This document shows positions 53,778-63,005 of a stretch of DNA of 64,000 nucleotides, piece by piece. The first letter of the stretch is position 1; each line of letters starts with the position of its first letter. The notes below the pieces were generated by a model. It made no database searches and had not been told where the DNA came from. It worked only from the letters and a program-made list of their open reading frames with translations. The translations under genes and the position numbers were made by a program. Source of the DNA: Deltaproteobacteria bacterium (GTDB lineage Bacteria > Myxococcota_A > UBA9160 > UBA6930); the NCBI GenBank assembly GCA_016875395.1, contig VGRF01000002.1:271815-335814 (forward strand), in the 5' to 3' direction.

Positions 53778-55708
53778 GAGAGCACGTAGTCGTCTGCGTT
53801 CACGGCGCGCGTCTGTTGCCAGTACCCGAGCAGCGTGAAGGGCCAGTTCTGCGCGACGCGTCCGCTCGCGCTCTTGTACCAGCTGTTCACCTTCGAGACG
53901 CCCCACGCCATCTCGAGGTTGCCCTGGTCGATCCAGGCGTTGTAGCGGTCGTGCACGTCCTTCTTGCAGTCCATCGCGCGCTTGCCGCTCTCGAGCAGCA
54001 GGCGGATCGCCGCCGTGATGTACGTCATCTCGCACTCGCTGAAGTAGATGATGCTGCCGTTCACCACGATGTTGGTGTTGGGGCCGTACATGAAGAAGAA
54101 GTTCGGGAAGCTCGGTGCGACCAGGCCGAGGTAGGCCCTCGCGTTGCCGTCCCACTGCTTGTGAAGGTCCGCGCCGTTCCGCCCCAACACCTGCATCGGC
54201 GTCAGGAACTGCGAGGCCTTGAAGCCGGTCGCGTAGATGATCACGTCGGCGGCGCGCTCGACTCCCGCCTTGTCGACGACACCGCGGGGCGTGATCTCGC
54301 GAATGCCGCCGGTATGCAGGTTTACGTTGGGGCGCTTCAGCGCCGCGCACCACACGCCGTTGTCGACGAGGATGCGCTTGCTCGCGGGCGGGTACTTCGG
54401 GACGACCTTCTCGGCGAGGTCGGGGCGATCCGCGAGCTGGTCGCGCAGCGCCTGCGCCAGCATCGCGCGCAGCTCCTCGTTGCTCTCGCTCACGCTGTCC
54501 TCGCGCTGCCAGCCCTTCTGCACGCGCACGCGCGGCAGGAACCAGCCGTCGCCGGTACGCCAGAACAGCCAGAAGCGATGCCAGTGCGCCGCGTGCGGCA
54601 CGTGCGAGAACACCCAGCGTTGGCCTTCGGGAATCGGCGCGTGGTAGTCAGGCGCCGGCAGCAGCCAGTTCGGCGTGCGCTGGTAGATGTCGAGTTGCGC
54701 GGCCTCTTCCGCGATCACGGGCACGAACTGCGCCGCCGTCGCGCCGGTGCCGATCACCGCGACGCGCTTGCCCTTCAGCGAGACGCCGTGATTCCAGCGC
54801 GCCGAGTGCCAGCTCGGCCCCCCGAACTTCTCCATGCCCGCGATGTCCGGCAGCTTCGGCTGATTGAGCTGGCCCACCGCGCTGATCAGCGCGTTCGCCT
54901 CGATCACGTCCTCGGCGCCGTCGGGCTTGCGCACGCGGATGCGCCACACCGCGCGATCTTCTTGCCATGCCGCCTGCAGCACTTCCGTCTTGAAGCGAAG
55001 GAGCTTGCGCAGATCGAAGCGCTCGGCGCACTCGCGGAAGTAGGAGAGCAGCGCGGGCTGCGTCGAATAATGATTCGGCCAGTCCGAGCGCTGCGCGAAC
55101 GAGTAGGAGAAGAACGAGTTCGCGACGTCGACGCGGCAGCCGGGGTACGAGTTCTCGTACCACGTCCCGCCCACTTCGTCGTTCTTCTCGAGGATCACGC
55201 ACGCGACGCCGGCTTGTTGCAGGCGATACGCCGCGAGCAGGCCCGACATGCCCGCGCCGATGATCGCGACGAGGAATTCGCGCGCCGGCGCGAGCTTCTC
55301 CTTCCTCCACTGCGGCGCGCGCAGGTCGTTCTCGCCGACCGAGAGCTCTTCCTGAATCAGCGGCAGATACGGATCCGCGTCCGCGCTCGGCGTGACCCAG
55401 CGCATGATCGCGCGCAGAAAGTCCTCGCTCGGCGTCTTCGGCGGCGGGCAGCCCGCATCGCGGTACTTCGCGAGCACCTCGAGCGCGAGTGCGCGCGCGC
55501 GCGCCGCGGCCGCCTCGCCGCCCGCGAACCCGGACGGATCGCCCGCGAGCGCGATCGCGTCGGGCTTCACGTCGTCGCGCAGCACGCTGAGATCGCCGGT
55601 GACGTGCGCGAGCGCGGGGAGCAGCGAGGGCAGATGCGCCTGCGCGAGCGCGCGCGCGATCTCGTCGTTCGACTCGGTGATGCGCAGGGCGGGGCGCGAC
55701 AAGTCCAT
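53774..55708 (-). CDS. Baeyer-Villiger-type flavin monooxygenase with N-terminal extension
   Basis: 644 aa. FAD motif VAIIGAGMSGLLAA near residue 147, followed by VGGTWYENSYPGCRVD. NADP motif VAVIGTGATAAQFVP lies near 311, with the BVMO-type ATGF near 500. The first ~140 residues are an extra domain found in some BVMOs acting on large or steroid ketones. Inserts oxygen next to a ketone, or hydroxylates. First gene of the four-gene operon BVMO-PhyH-P450-ferredoxin. Confidence 0.88.
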   Translation of the reverse strand: MDLSRPALRITESNDEIARALAQAHLPSLLPALAHVTGDLSVLRDDVKPDAIALAGDPSGFAGGEAAAARARALALEVLAKYRDAGCPPPKTPSEDFLRAIMRWVTPSADADPYLPLIQEELSVGENDLRAPQWRKEKLAPAREFLVAIIGAGMSGLLAAYRLQQAGVACVILEKNDEVGGTWYENSYPGCRVDVANSFFSYSFAQRSDWPNHYSTQPALLSYFRECAERFDLRKLLRFKTEVLQAAWQEDRAVWRIRVRKPDGAEDVIEANALISAVGQLNQPKLPDIAGMEKFGGPSWHSARWNHGVSLKGKRVAVIGTGATAAQFVPVIAEEAAQLDIYQRTPNWLLPAPDYHAPIPEGQRWVFSHVPHAAHWHRFWLFWRTGDGWFLPRVRVQKGWQREDSVSESNEELRAMLAQALRDQLADRPDLAEKVVPKYPPASKRILVDNGVWCAALKRPNVNLHTGGIREITPRGVVDKAGVERAADVIIYATGFKASQFLTPMQVLGRNGADLHKQWDGNARAYLGLVAPSFPNFFFMYGPNTNIVVNGSIIYFSECEMTYITAAIRLLLESGKRAMDCKKDVHDRYNAWIDQGNLEMAWGVSKVNSWYKSASGRVAQNWPFTLLGYWQQTRAVNADDYVLS

Positions 55709-55815
55709 GCGAGAGATCTCCCGTGCGAGAGGACGGATTGCATCGCAGCACGCAGGCGGGCGCTAGGGGACGCGGTCTCGAGCCGCCTGGCGGCGCTCGC
55801 TAGCGGACGCGGGTC

Positions 55816-55835
55816 CGACGCTCTAGTGAGCGTCG
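55816..55835. terminator. Hairpin between SDR end and BVMO start
   Basis: CGACGCT (55816-55822)/AGCGTCG (55829-55835), 7-bp stem, 6-nt loop, lying 3' of the SDR gene's stop on the minus strand's upstream side for the BVMO gene. No T-run, so only a possible terminator or operator. Confidence 0.25.
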
Positions 55836-55906
55836 CGCGGCGGTCGTGCGGCGCGACGCCGGCGAGCGCCAGTTCTCTCCGGCGGTGCCGGCGGAGCTCT
55901 GAGCGC

Positions 55907-56869
55907 TCACGTCCCCAGCTTCCAGTTCGCCTCGGCCGCGAGCTTCTGCATGAACGCCTCGCCGTAGGCGTCTTCAGGCGCCTCGCGCACGAGGCGGTCG
56001 AGCACGTGCGCGTCGTGGCCGACGAGGATGCGCCACTTCTTCGCGCGCACGCCGTCGAGGATGATCTTCGCGGCCTGCGAGGCGGTGGTGGGTGCGTCGT
56101 TCTCGAACGCGTCGCCCATCGCGATCATCGCGAGTCGCAGCTGCTCGGCAGAGAGCGTGGCGACAGGAAGACCCGCGCGGGTCATGCGAGCACGCGCGTC
56201 GAGCAGCTGCTGCTCGCTCAGCTCCTTCGGGTCGCGCCCCAACACCTTCGCCGAGTTCTTCGCGATCGCGGTGCCGATGTGGCCGGGCATCACGACCGAG
56301 ACGCCGACGTGCGGCGCGTTCACCTTGAAGTCGTTGATCAGCGCCTCGCTGAAGCCCTTCACCGCGAACTTCGCCGCGCTGTAGGCGCTGTGCGCGCTCT
56401 TCGGCCCGAGCGAGGCCCAGAAGCCGTTCACACTCGCGGTGTTCACGAGCCAGCCCTCGGGCGCGGCCACGAGCAGCGGCACGAACGCGCGCGCCGTGAA
56501 GTACACGCCGTTCCAACACACCGCGAAGGTCTTGTCCCACTCCTCGCGGGCGTCGCTCACGAAGCTGCCGCCGCCGCCGATGCCCGCGTTCGCGAATACG
56601 AGGTGCACGCACCTCGTCGCGTGCTCGCGCACCACGGCGTCCCGAAACGCCACGATCTGCGCCTCGCTCGACACGTCCGCGACTTGCGTGGTGACGCGCA
56701 CGCTTCGGTTCTCGCGCTCACACAGTGCCTTCGTCGCGGCCATGTTCTCCGCCGACACGTCGCACATCGCGATGTGGCAGCCCTCCGCAGCGAGCTGGCG
56801 CGCGAGCTCGCGCCCCATGCCGGTGCCGCCGCCCGTAATCACTGCGATCTTTCCGTCGAAGCGCTCCAT
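55907..56869 (-). CDS. SDR family oxidoreductase
   Basis: 320 aa. TGGGTGMGRELA cofactor motif near residue 12, NAGIG, catalytic Ser in NTASVNGFW, YSAAKFAVKG (Tyr-x3-Lys). The long C-terminus (~75 residues after the fold core) resembles SDRs that act with P450/BVMO sets. Start ATG at 56869 with GGGAGA leader; an upstream in-frame extension would overlap the divergent BVMO. Confidence 0.88.
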   Translation of the reverse strand: MERFDGKIAVITGGGTGMGRELARQLAAEGCHIAMCDVSAENMAATKALCERENRSVRVTTQVADVSSEAQIVAFRDAVVREHATRCVHLVFANAGIGGGGSFVSDAREEWDKTFAVCWNGVYFTARAFVPLLVAAPEGWLVNTASVNGFWASLGPKSAHSAYSAAKFAVKGFSEALINDFKVNAPHVGVSVVMPGHIGTAIAKNSAKVLGRDPKELSEQQLLDARARMTRAGLPVATLSAEQLRLAMIAMGDAFENDAPTTASQAAKIILDGVRAKKWRILVGHDAHVLDRLVREAPEDAYGEAFMQKLAAEANWKLGT

Positions 56870-56939
56870 CACGCGTTCTCCCGTTGAAGGGAGCGAGGGT
56901 GCCGCGCTACGACGCAGCGCGCGACACCGAGGAGCCGCC

Positions 56940-58397
56940 ATGCCCGAGCGCAATCTCCGCTTCGTGATCATCGGCGCCGGCATGGCCGGCATCATGAGCG
57001 GGATCAAGCTGCGCGAGGCCGGCTACGACGACTGGGTCGTGTACGAGAAGGGCGAGAGAGTCGGCGGCACTTGGTTCTATAACAGCTACCCCGGCCTCTC
57101 CTGCGACGTGCCCTCGCACATCTACAGCTACGCGTTCGAGCCCAATCCGGAGTGGAGCCATCGCTTCTCGCCGGGTCCGGAGATCCGCGAGTACTTCGAG
57201 GGCGTCGCGCGCAAGCGCAACGTGCTGGAGCGGATTCGATTCAACGAAGAGATCGTGCGCATGGAGCTCTCCGGCTCGCGCTGGCACATCGAGACGAGCG
57301 CGGGCCGGCGCGACGAGGCCGATGTCGTGATCGCCGCGACGGGCGTCCTGCATCACCCGATGATTCCCGAGATCGCGGGCCTCGAGACGTTCGCGGGCGC
57401 GCGCTTCCACAGCGCGCAGTGGGACCACTCGGTCCCGCTCGATGGCAAGCGCGTCGGCGTGATCGGCACGGGCTCCACCGCGATCCAGATCACCGGCGCG
57501 CTCGTGCCGCGCGTCGCGAGGTTTTCGCTGTTCCAGCGCACCGCGCAGTGGGTCGCGCCGCAGGACAATCCCGCCTACACGGACGAAGAGAAGACGCAGC
57601 TGCGCCGCGATCCGAATGCGCTGCGCGCGCTCAGCATCGAGATGACGCGCGCGTTCCACGAGAACTTCTCGAACGGCGTGGTCGACGCCAACAGCGAGCA
57701 GATGCGCCTGCTCGAGCAGACTTGCCGCGATCACCTCGAGAGCGCGGTGAAGGATCCCGTGCTGCGCGAGAAGCTGCGCCCGAACTACCGCGCGGCCTGC
57801 AAGCGCCTGATCATCTCGGGCGAGTTCTACCCCGCGATCCAGCAGCCGAACGCCGAGCTCGTGACGGAGGCGATCGAGCGCATCGAGCCGCGCGGTGTGC
57901 GCACGAAAGACGGGCGCCTGCACGAGCTCGACGTGCTCGTGCTCGCGACGGGCTTCCGCGTCGACCGCTTCCTACGCCCGATTCAGGTGGTCGGCCGCGA
58001 TGGCGTGAAGCTCGACACGGTGTGGGCGCAGCGGCCGAACGCGTACCTGTCCATCTCGGTGCCCGGCTTCCCCAATCTCTACATGCTGAACGGCCCGAAC
58101 GGCCCGGTCGGCAATTTCTCCCTCATCACCATCGCCGAGATGCAGCTCCACTACATCCTGCAGCTCGTCGCTGAGCTGCGCGCCGGCCGCGCGCGCGAGG
58201 TGTGCGCGAGCGAGGCCGCGATGGCGCGCTTCAGCGCCGAGTTCGACGCCGCCGCGAAGAACACGATCTGGGCGACGGGCTGCCGCAGCTGGTACCTCGA
58301 CTCGCGCGGCGTGCCGGCGGTTTGGCCGTTCACGTATCAGCGCTTCGTCGACGAGATGAAGGGGCCGAAGCTCGAGGCGTACGAGCTGCGGGCGTGA
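56940..58397 (+). CDS. Baeyer-Villiger-type flavin monooxygenase
   Basis: 485 aa. FAD motif FVIIGAGMAGIMSG at residues 8-21, VGGTWFYNSYPGLSCD, NADP motif VGVIGTGSTAIQIT, and VLVLATGFRVDRF. Shorter than the 644 aa homologue because it lacks the N-terminal extension. GAGGAG precedes the ATG. The stop overlaps the GTG start of a P450, so ketone/alkyl oxygenation by the pair is probable. Confidence 0.88.
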   Translation: MPERNLRFVIIGAGMAGIMSGIKLREAGYDDWVVYEKGERVGGTWFYNSYPGLSCDVPSHIYSYAFEPNPEWSHRFSPGPEIREYFEGVARKRNVLERIRFNEEIVRMELSGSRWHIETSAGRRDEADVVIAATGVLHHPMIPEIAGLETFAGARFHSAQWDHSVPLDGKRVGVIGTGSTAIQITGALVPRVARFSLFQRTAQWVAPQDNPAYTDEEKTQLRRDPNALRALSIEMTRAFHENFSNGVVDANSEQMRLLEQTCRDHLESAVKDPVLREKLRPNYRAACKRLIISGEFYPAIQQPNAELVTEAIERIEPRGVRTKDGRLHELDVLVLATGFRVDRFLRPIQVVGRDGVKLDTVWAQRPNAYLSISVPGFPNLYMLNGPNGPVGNFSLITIAEMQLHYILQLVAELRAGRAREVCASEAAMARFSAEFDAAAKNTIWATGCRSWYLDSRGVPAVWPFTYQRFVDEMKGPKLEAYELRA

Positions 58398-59614
58398 ACG
58401 CTCCCCCCGACGATCTCCTCGCCCCGGACGCCGTCGCCGACCCGCACGCGTTCTTCGCGCGGCTGCGCGAGCACGCGCCGGTGCACTGGAGCGCGCGGCA
58501 TCGCGCTTGGCTCCTCACCTCGCACGCGGAGGTGAGCGCGGCGCTGCGCGACAACTCGCTCTCGACGGCGCGCATGGACGCGTTCGCGGCGCGGCTCGCG
58601 CCCGCGCGCCGCGAGGCGCTCGCGCCGGCGCTCGACTTGTTACGGGGCTGGATGCTCTTCAACGATCCCCCCGCGCACGACCGCATGCGCGCGCCGGTCG
58701 CGCGTGCGTTCACGCCGCGGCGCGTGGAGAAGCTGCGCGGTGCAATCGAGCAGGTCGTGGACGAGCTGCTCGCCGCGTTCGAAGCGCGCGGTGGCGGCGA
58801 CTTCGTCGCGGAGCTCGCGCATCCGCTGCCCGCGATCGTGATCGCGGATTTGTTCGGCGTGCCCAAGGCGGACCGCGACATGCTCGTGCGCTGGTCCGCG
58901 AAGTTCGGCGTGATCGTGTTCGGCGCGACCGAGCGCGCCGACTACGAGCAGAAGGCGCGCGAGGCGGGCCTCGAGCTGCGCGACTACGTCGCCTGGCTCG
59001 TGGCGCAGCGCAAAGCCGCGGGCGAGCTCGGCGACGACTTGTTGGGCGCGCTGCTCGCGACCGCCGGAACACAGGACGGGCTGCGCGAGGAGGAGCTCGC
59101 GGGCGCGTGCTCGCTGCTCCTGTTCGCCGGCCACGACACGACCGCGAGCCTGCTCGGCAGCAGCGTGAACGCGCTGCTGCGCGACGACGCCGCGCGCGCC
59201 GCGTTCCCACGCGATGCCGACGATCCGCGCGCGCCGGCGGCGATCGAGGAGCTGCTGCGCTTCGAGGGCCCGGCGAAGATCATGATGCGGCGCGCGCTCC
59301 ACGCGCACGAACGCGGCGGACGGCGCATCGAAGCGGGGCACACGATCTTCATGGCGCTCGGCGCCGCGAACCGCGACCCGGCGGTGTTCGCGCAGCCCGA
59401 TCGCCTCGACCTCGCGCGCTCGCCGAACCCGCACGTCGCGTTCGGCGACGGCATCCACTTCTGCCTCGGCGCTCCGCTCGCGCGCCTCGAGGCGCGCATC
59501 GCGCTCACGCGCCTGTTCGCGCGCTTCCCGAAGCTCGCGCTCGCGCGCGAGGAGGTGCGCTGGCGCGCGACGATCTCGGATCGCTCGCTGGTCGAGCTGC
59601 ACGTCGCGATCTGA
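58394..59614 (+). CDS. Cytochrome P450
   Basis: 406 aa from a GTG coupled to the BVMO gene (GTGA). I-helix LLFAGHDTTASLL, K-helix EELLRFEGP, haem loop FGDGIHFCLGAPLARLEAR with Cys357. Typical soluble class I bacterial P450. No ferredoxin gene is adjacent, so it may share the one at 51392. Substrate unknown. Confidence 0.9.
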   Translation: MNAPPDDLLAPDAVADPHAFFARLREHAPVHWSARHRAWLLTSHAEVSAALRDNSLSTARMDAFAARLAPARREALAPALDLLRGWMLFNDPPAHDRMRAPVARAFTPRRVEKLRGAIEQVVDELLAAFEARGGGDFVAELAHPLPAIVIADLFGVPKADRDMLVRWSAKFGVIVFGATERADYEQKAREAGLELRDYVAWLVAQRKAAGELGDDLLGALLATAGTQDGLREEELAGACSLLLFAGHDTTASLLGSSVNALLRDDAARAAFPRDADDPRAPAAIEELLRFEGPAKIMMRRALHAHERGGRRIEAGHTIFMALGAANRDPAVFAQPDRLDLARSPNPHVAFGDGIHFCLGAPLARLEARIALTRLFARFPKLALAREEVRWRATISDRSLVELHVAI

Positions 59615-59622
59615 GGGGCACC

Positions 59623-60834
59623 TCAGCCAATCACGCCTTCCTCCGCGAGCTTCGCGAGCTCTTCATCCGTGAGTCCGAGCCGCGTCAGCTCCTCGAAGGT
59701 GTGCTCGCCCGCAGCCGGCGCCGGGCCGCGCACGCCGACGTCGGCGCCGTACATCTTGAACGGCGTGCCCAGCGTCTCGAACTTGCCGAGCACGGGGCTG
59801 TCGATCGTGGTGAACCAGCCCATCTCGCGCGCCTGCGGGTCGTTGATGACGTCGGTGAGCGTTGCGACCGGCGCCCAGATCAAGCCCTGCGCGTCCATGC
59901 GCGCGGCCCACTCCGCGCGCGTCCGCGTCGCGAAGATCGCGTCGAGCGCGGCTGTCAGATCGCGTGAGCGCTCGCGGCGTTTCGCGAGCGAGTCGTAGCG
60001 AGGGTCGCTCGCCCACTCGGGCTTCGCGATCGCGGCGCAAAACTTCGGCCAGTACGGGTCGGGCATCGGCATCACGAGCAGCACCCAGAGCCCGTCCTTC
60101 GCCTGATAACTGTTCCAGATCGGATTCGCGGGCTGCGTGCGCACGTGGCGCCCCGGGTTCTCGCGCGCCACGAGCGCGGCCTGCATGTCGCCCGCGAGCG
60201 TCCACATGCCCGTGCCCTGCAGCGTCACCTCGACGTGCTGGCCCTCGCCCGTGCGATCGCGCAGGCGCAGCGCGGCGAGCACCGCGGCGAGAATGTTGAG
60301 CGCGGTGGTGTGGTCGCCTTGGCCGCCGCGGCAGAGCGGCGGCGGCGAGGGCGGCTCGCCGAGCAGACCCATCAGCCCCGAGCGCGCCCAGAACGCGGCG
60401 TAGTCGAAGCCCGGCCGCGCGCGATCGGGCCCGCGCACGCCGTAGCCGCTGAACGAGGCGAACACGCAGCGCGGATTCACGGCGCGCACGTCCTCGTAGG
60501 TGAGCCCGTACTTCTCGCGCCGCGTCTGCACGAGGTTGGTGAGGAACACGTCCGCGTCCTTCGCAAGCCGCTTCACCAGCTCGGGGCCGCCGGGCTTGTC
60601 GAGCGCGACGGTGACGGAGCGCTTGCCGCGGTTGTCGAGCTCGAAGCCGTAGTTGCCGGCGAACTCGTGCTTGTATCCCATCGAGCTCAGCAGGAAGCCG
60701 CGAAACGCATCGCCCTCCGGCGGCTCGATCTTGATCACTTCGGCGCCGAGATCGCGCATCAACGCGGCAGCGGCCGGCGCTGCGAGCCAGTTCGCCACCT
60801 CGATCACACGAACGCCTTCGAGCGGTGCGGGCAT
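59623..60834 (-). CDS. CaiB/BaiF family (class III) CoA-transferase
   Basis: 403 aa. GVRVIEVANWLAAPAAAALM and LGAEVIKIEPPEGDAFRG, DNRGKRSVTVALDK, the catalytic-Asp region LEDV-like PGFDYAAFWARSG, and RTGEGQHVEVTL are standard for the family (formyl-CoA transferase, CaiB, racemase). Moves CoA between carboxylic acids, likely serving catabolism of the oxygenated products made by neighbours (inference). GAGGAG precedes the ATG at 60834. Confidence 0.88.
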   Translation of the reverse strand: MPAPLEGVRVIEVANWLAAPAAAALMRDLGAEVIKIEPPEGDAFRGFLLSSMGYKHEFAGNYGFELDNRGKRSVTVALDKPGGPELVKRLAKDADVFLTNLVQTRREKYGLTYEDVRAVNPRCVFASFSGYGVRGPDRARPGFDYAAFWARSGLMGLLGEPPSPPPLCRGGQGDHTTALNILAAVLAALRLRDRTGEGQHVEVTLQGTGMWTLAGDMQAALVARENPGRHVRTQPANPIWNSYQAKDGLWVLLVMPMPDPYWPKFCAAIAKPEWASDPRYDSLAKRRERSRDLTAALDAIFATRTRAEWAARMDAQGLIWAPVATLTDVINDPQAREMGWFTTIDSPVLGKFETLGTPFKMYGADVGVRGPAPAAGEHTFEELTRLGLTDEELAKLAEEGVIG

Positions 60835-60893
60835 GAGAGCTCCTCGATGGAAGGAGCGCATTCTATGCGCGCCGGCGCAGAGATTCGCCGTGA

Positions 60894-60899
60894 TAGGTT
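60894..60899 (+). promoter_or_regulatory. Putative -10 element (TAGGTT), extended type, leaderless transcript
   Basis: TGATAGGTT has the TGn of an extended -10 and ends 6 nt before the ATG at 60906. No ribosome binding site between. Confidence 0.4.
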
Positions 60900-60905
60900 G
60901 CGCGA

Positions 60906-61709
60906 ATGACGACTCCCGAACGCGACCTCACGAAACACGACGACCTCGGCGACTTCGAAGCCCGCGAGCTCACGTTCCTTGGCGAAACGAAGCGCGTGTT
61001 CGTCGCGGGCAAGGGGCCTGCGGTGATCGTGATGGCCGAGATGCCCGGCATCTCGCCGCACGTCGCGCGCTTCGCGCGCTGGGTGACGGGTGCGGGCTTC
61101 ACGGTGTGGATGCCCGACTTGTTCGGCCGCGCGGGCGCGCCCGCCACGATGGCGCGCGCGGTCGGCACGATGCTGCGCTGCTGTGTGAGCCGCGAGTTCA
61201 AGGCGTTCGCGGCGAATGAGTCGAGCCCCGTGATCGACTGGCTGCGCGCGCTCGCCGCGCACGCGTTCCCGCTGTGCGGCGGCAAGGGCGTGGGCGCGAT
61301 CGGCATGTGCTTCACCGGCAACTTCGCGCTCTCGCTGATGCTCGAGCCCGCCGTGCTCGCGCCAGTGCTCTCGCAGCCCTCGCTGCCGATGGGCCGCGCG
61401 GGCGGCATGCACATCTCGCCGAGCGAGCTCGCGCAGGTGAAGGCGCGCATGGAGCGCGAAGACCTGACCGTGCTCGCGTATCGCTTCGAAGGCGACTCGT
61501 TCTGCAAAGCCGAGCGCTTCGCCGCTTATCAGGCCGCGCTCGGCGATCGCTTCGTCGCGCGCGTGCTGCCCGATTCCGCCGCGAATCCCGACGCGCAGAT
61601 GAAGAACCCCCACAGCGTGGTGACGATTCACCTGATCGACCGCGAGGGCGAGCCCACGGCGAAGGCGCGGGACGAGATCCTCGCCTTCTTCAAGACGCGG
61701 CTCAGCTGA
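60906..61709 (+). CDS. Dienelactone hydrolase family protein
   Basis: 267 aa alpha/beta hydrolase. Nucleophile elbow GAIGMCFTGNFAL (Cys in GxCxGx, as in dienelactone hydrolases), acid around VARVLPDSAANPD, and His in NPHSVVTIH. Hydrolyses lactones or esters; may open lactones formed by the BVMO enzymes (context inference). Confidence 0.85.
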   Translation: MTTPERDLTKHDDLGDFEARELTFLGETKRVFVAGKGPAVIVMAEMPGISPHVARFARWVTGAGFTVWMPDLFGRAGAPATMARAVGTMLRCCVSREFKAFAANESSPVIDWLRALAAHAFPLCGGKGVGAIGMCFTGNFALSLMLEPAVLAPVLSQPSLPMGRAGGMHISPSELAQVKARMEREDLTVLAYRFEGDSFCKAERFAAYQAALGDRFVARVLPDSAANPDAQMKNPHSVVTIHLIDREGEPTAKARDEILAFFKTRLS

Positions 61710-61786
61710 CCAGCGCGTGGGCAGCAGCGAGGCGGTGGGCAAGGTGACCGTGTGGGAGACGGCGTAGCGCCCGAGGAGGACGCGGA

Positions 61787-62974
61787 TTGGACGCGCAGCT
61801 GCGCCTCGAGGATGTGGACTTCGGCCTGCACGAGCTGCCGGGAGAGTCACTGTACGACGTGCTGCGCCGCTTTCGCGAGCGCGGGCCGATCCAGCCGACG
61901 CGCTTCCTCGGGCTCCCGAGCTTCGTGATCACCAGCTACGACGCGCTGCACGCGGCCTTCCTCGACGAGCACGTGCTGCCCGGCCACCGCATGTATCAGG
62001 CTTCGTTCGAGCCGGCGGTCGGGAAGAGCTTCATTTCGGACCCCGACCCCGCGAGCCATCTGCTCTTTCGCAAGCTCGCGACGCCCGCGTTCCGTTCGCG
62101 CGCCGTCGCCAGCTACGAGGAGTCGGGTCTCGCTGCGCTCGCGAACGAGCTCGTCGATCGTTTGGCTCGTCGCGACGAGCTCGATCTCGTGCGCGACTTC
62201 ACGGCGCGCTTTCCGTATCTCGTCATCAGCCGCCTGCTCGGTTTGCCGCGCGACCGCGAGGACGAGTTCCACGGCTGGGCGATCGCGCTCTTCGCGTTCC
62301 GCGGGGATCCGGCGGGAGCGCTCGCGGCCAAGCAGTCGCTGACCGAGTTCCTGCTTCCGCTGCTCGAGGAGCGCAGGCGGCGCCCACAGAACGACGTGCT
62401 CTCCGAGCTGCTCGCGGCCGAGGTCGAGGGCCGCCGGCTCTCGGACGAGCAGGTGCTTTCGCACATCCGTCTGCTCTTCCCGACGGGTGGCGAGACGACG
62501 CATGGCGCGCTCGCGAACTTGCTCGCGGCGCTGCTGCTTCGCGACGGCGCGTGGCAGGCGCTGTGTCGCGAGCCGCACAAGATTCCCGCCGCCGTCGCCG
62601 AGGGGTTGCGCTTCGACACGTCGATCGCGGTGCTGCCCCGCCTCACGCGCTCCGAGCCGACGCGCTTTCGTGGCGTCGATTTTGCCCCCGACACGTGGGT
62701 GCTGTTCGCCATCGCAGGCGCGAATCGCGACCCCGCCATCGTGGCGAGCCCCGACCACTTCGACATCGACCGCGTGCAGCCGCCGAATCTCACCTTCGGC
62801 CGCGGCGCGAAGAGTTGCCCAGGCATGCACCTCGCGCGCCGCAACATGGCGGTGGCGCTGGAGACGTTGACGCGGCGCATGCCCGACCTCGCGCTCGTCG
62901 ACCGCGAGGCCGCGCTGCCTCGCAAGACGGTGCTGCGCGCTCCCGCGGCGCTGCGCGTCCGGCGTCGCGGCTGA
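61787..62974 (+). CDS. Cytochrome P450
   Basis: 395 aa from a TTG with GAGGAGGA a few bases upstream. I-helix LLFPTGGETTHGALA, haem loop FGRGAKSCPGMHLARR with Cys344. The ExxR glutamate lies in the AVAEGLRFDTS helix. Third P450 in 12 kb; belongs to the soluble CYP group. Separated from the dienelactone hydrolase by 77 nt. Confidence 0.88.
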   Translation: MDAQLRLEDVDFGLHELPGESLYDVLRRFRERGPIQPTRFLGLPSFVITSYDALHAAFLDEHVLPGHRMYQASFEPAVGKSFISDPDPASHLLFRKLATPAFRSRAVASYEESGLAALANELVDRLARRDELDLVRDFTARFPYLVISRLLGLPRDREDEFHGWAIALFAFRGDPAGALAAKQSLTEFLLPLLEERRRRPQNDVLSELLAAEVEGRRLSDEQVLSHIRLLFPTGGETTHGALANLLAALLLRDGAWQALCREPHKIPAAVAEGLRFDTSIAVLPRLTRSEPTRFRGVDFAPDTWVLFAIAGANRDPAIVASPDHFDIDRVQPPNLTFGRGAKSCPGMHLARRNMAVALETLTRRMPDLALVDREAALPRKTVLRAPAALRVRRRG

Positions 62975-63005
62975 CGCAGGCGCAGCGGCTCGAGCTCGCC
63001 CGGCC

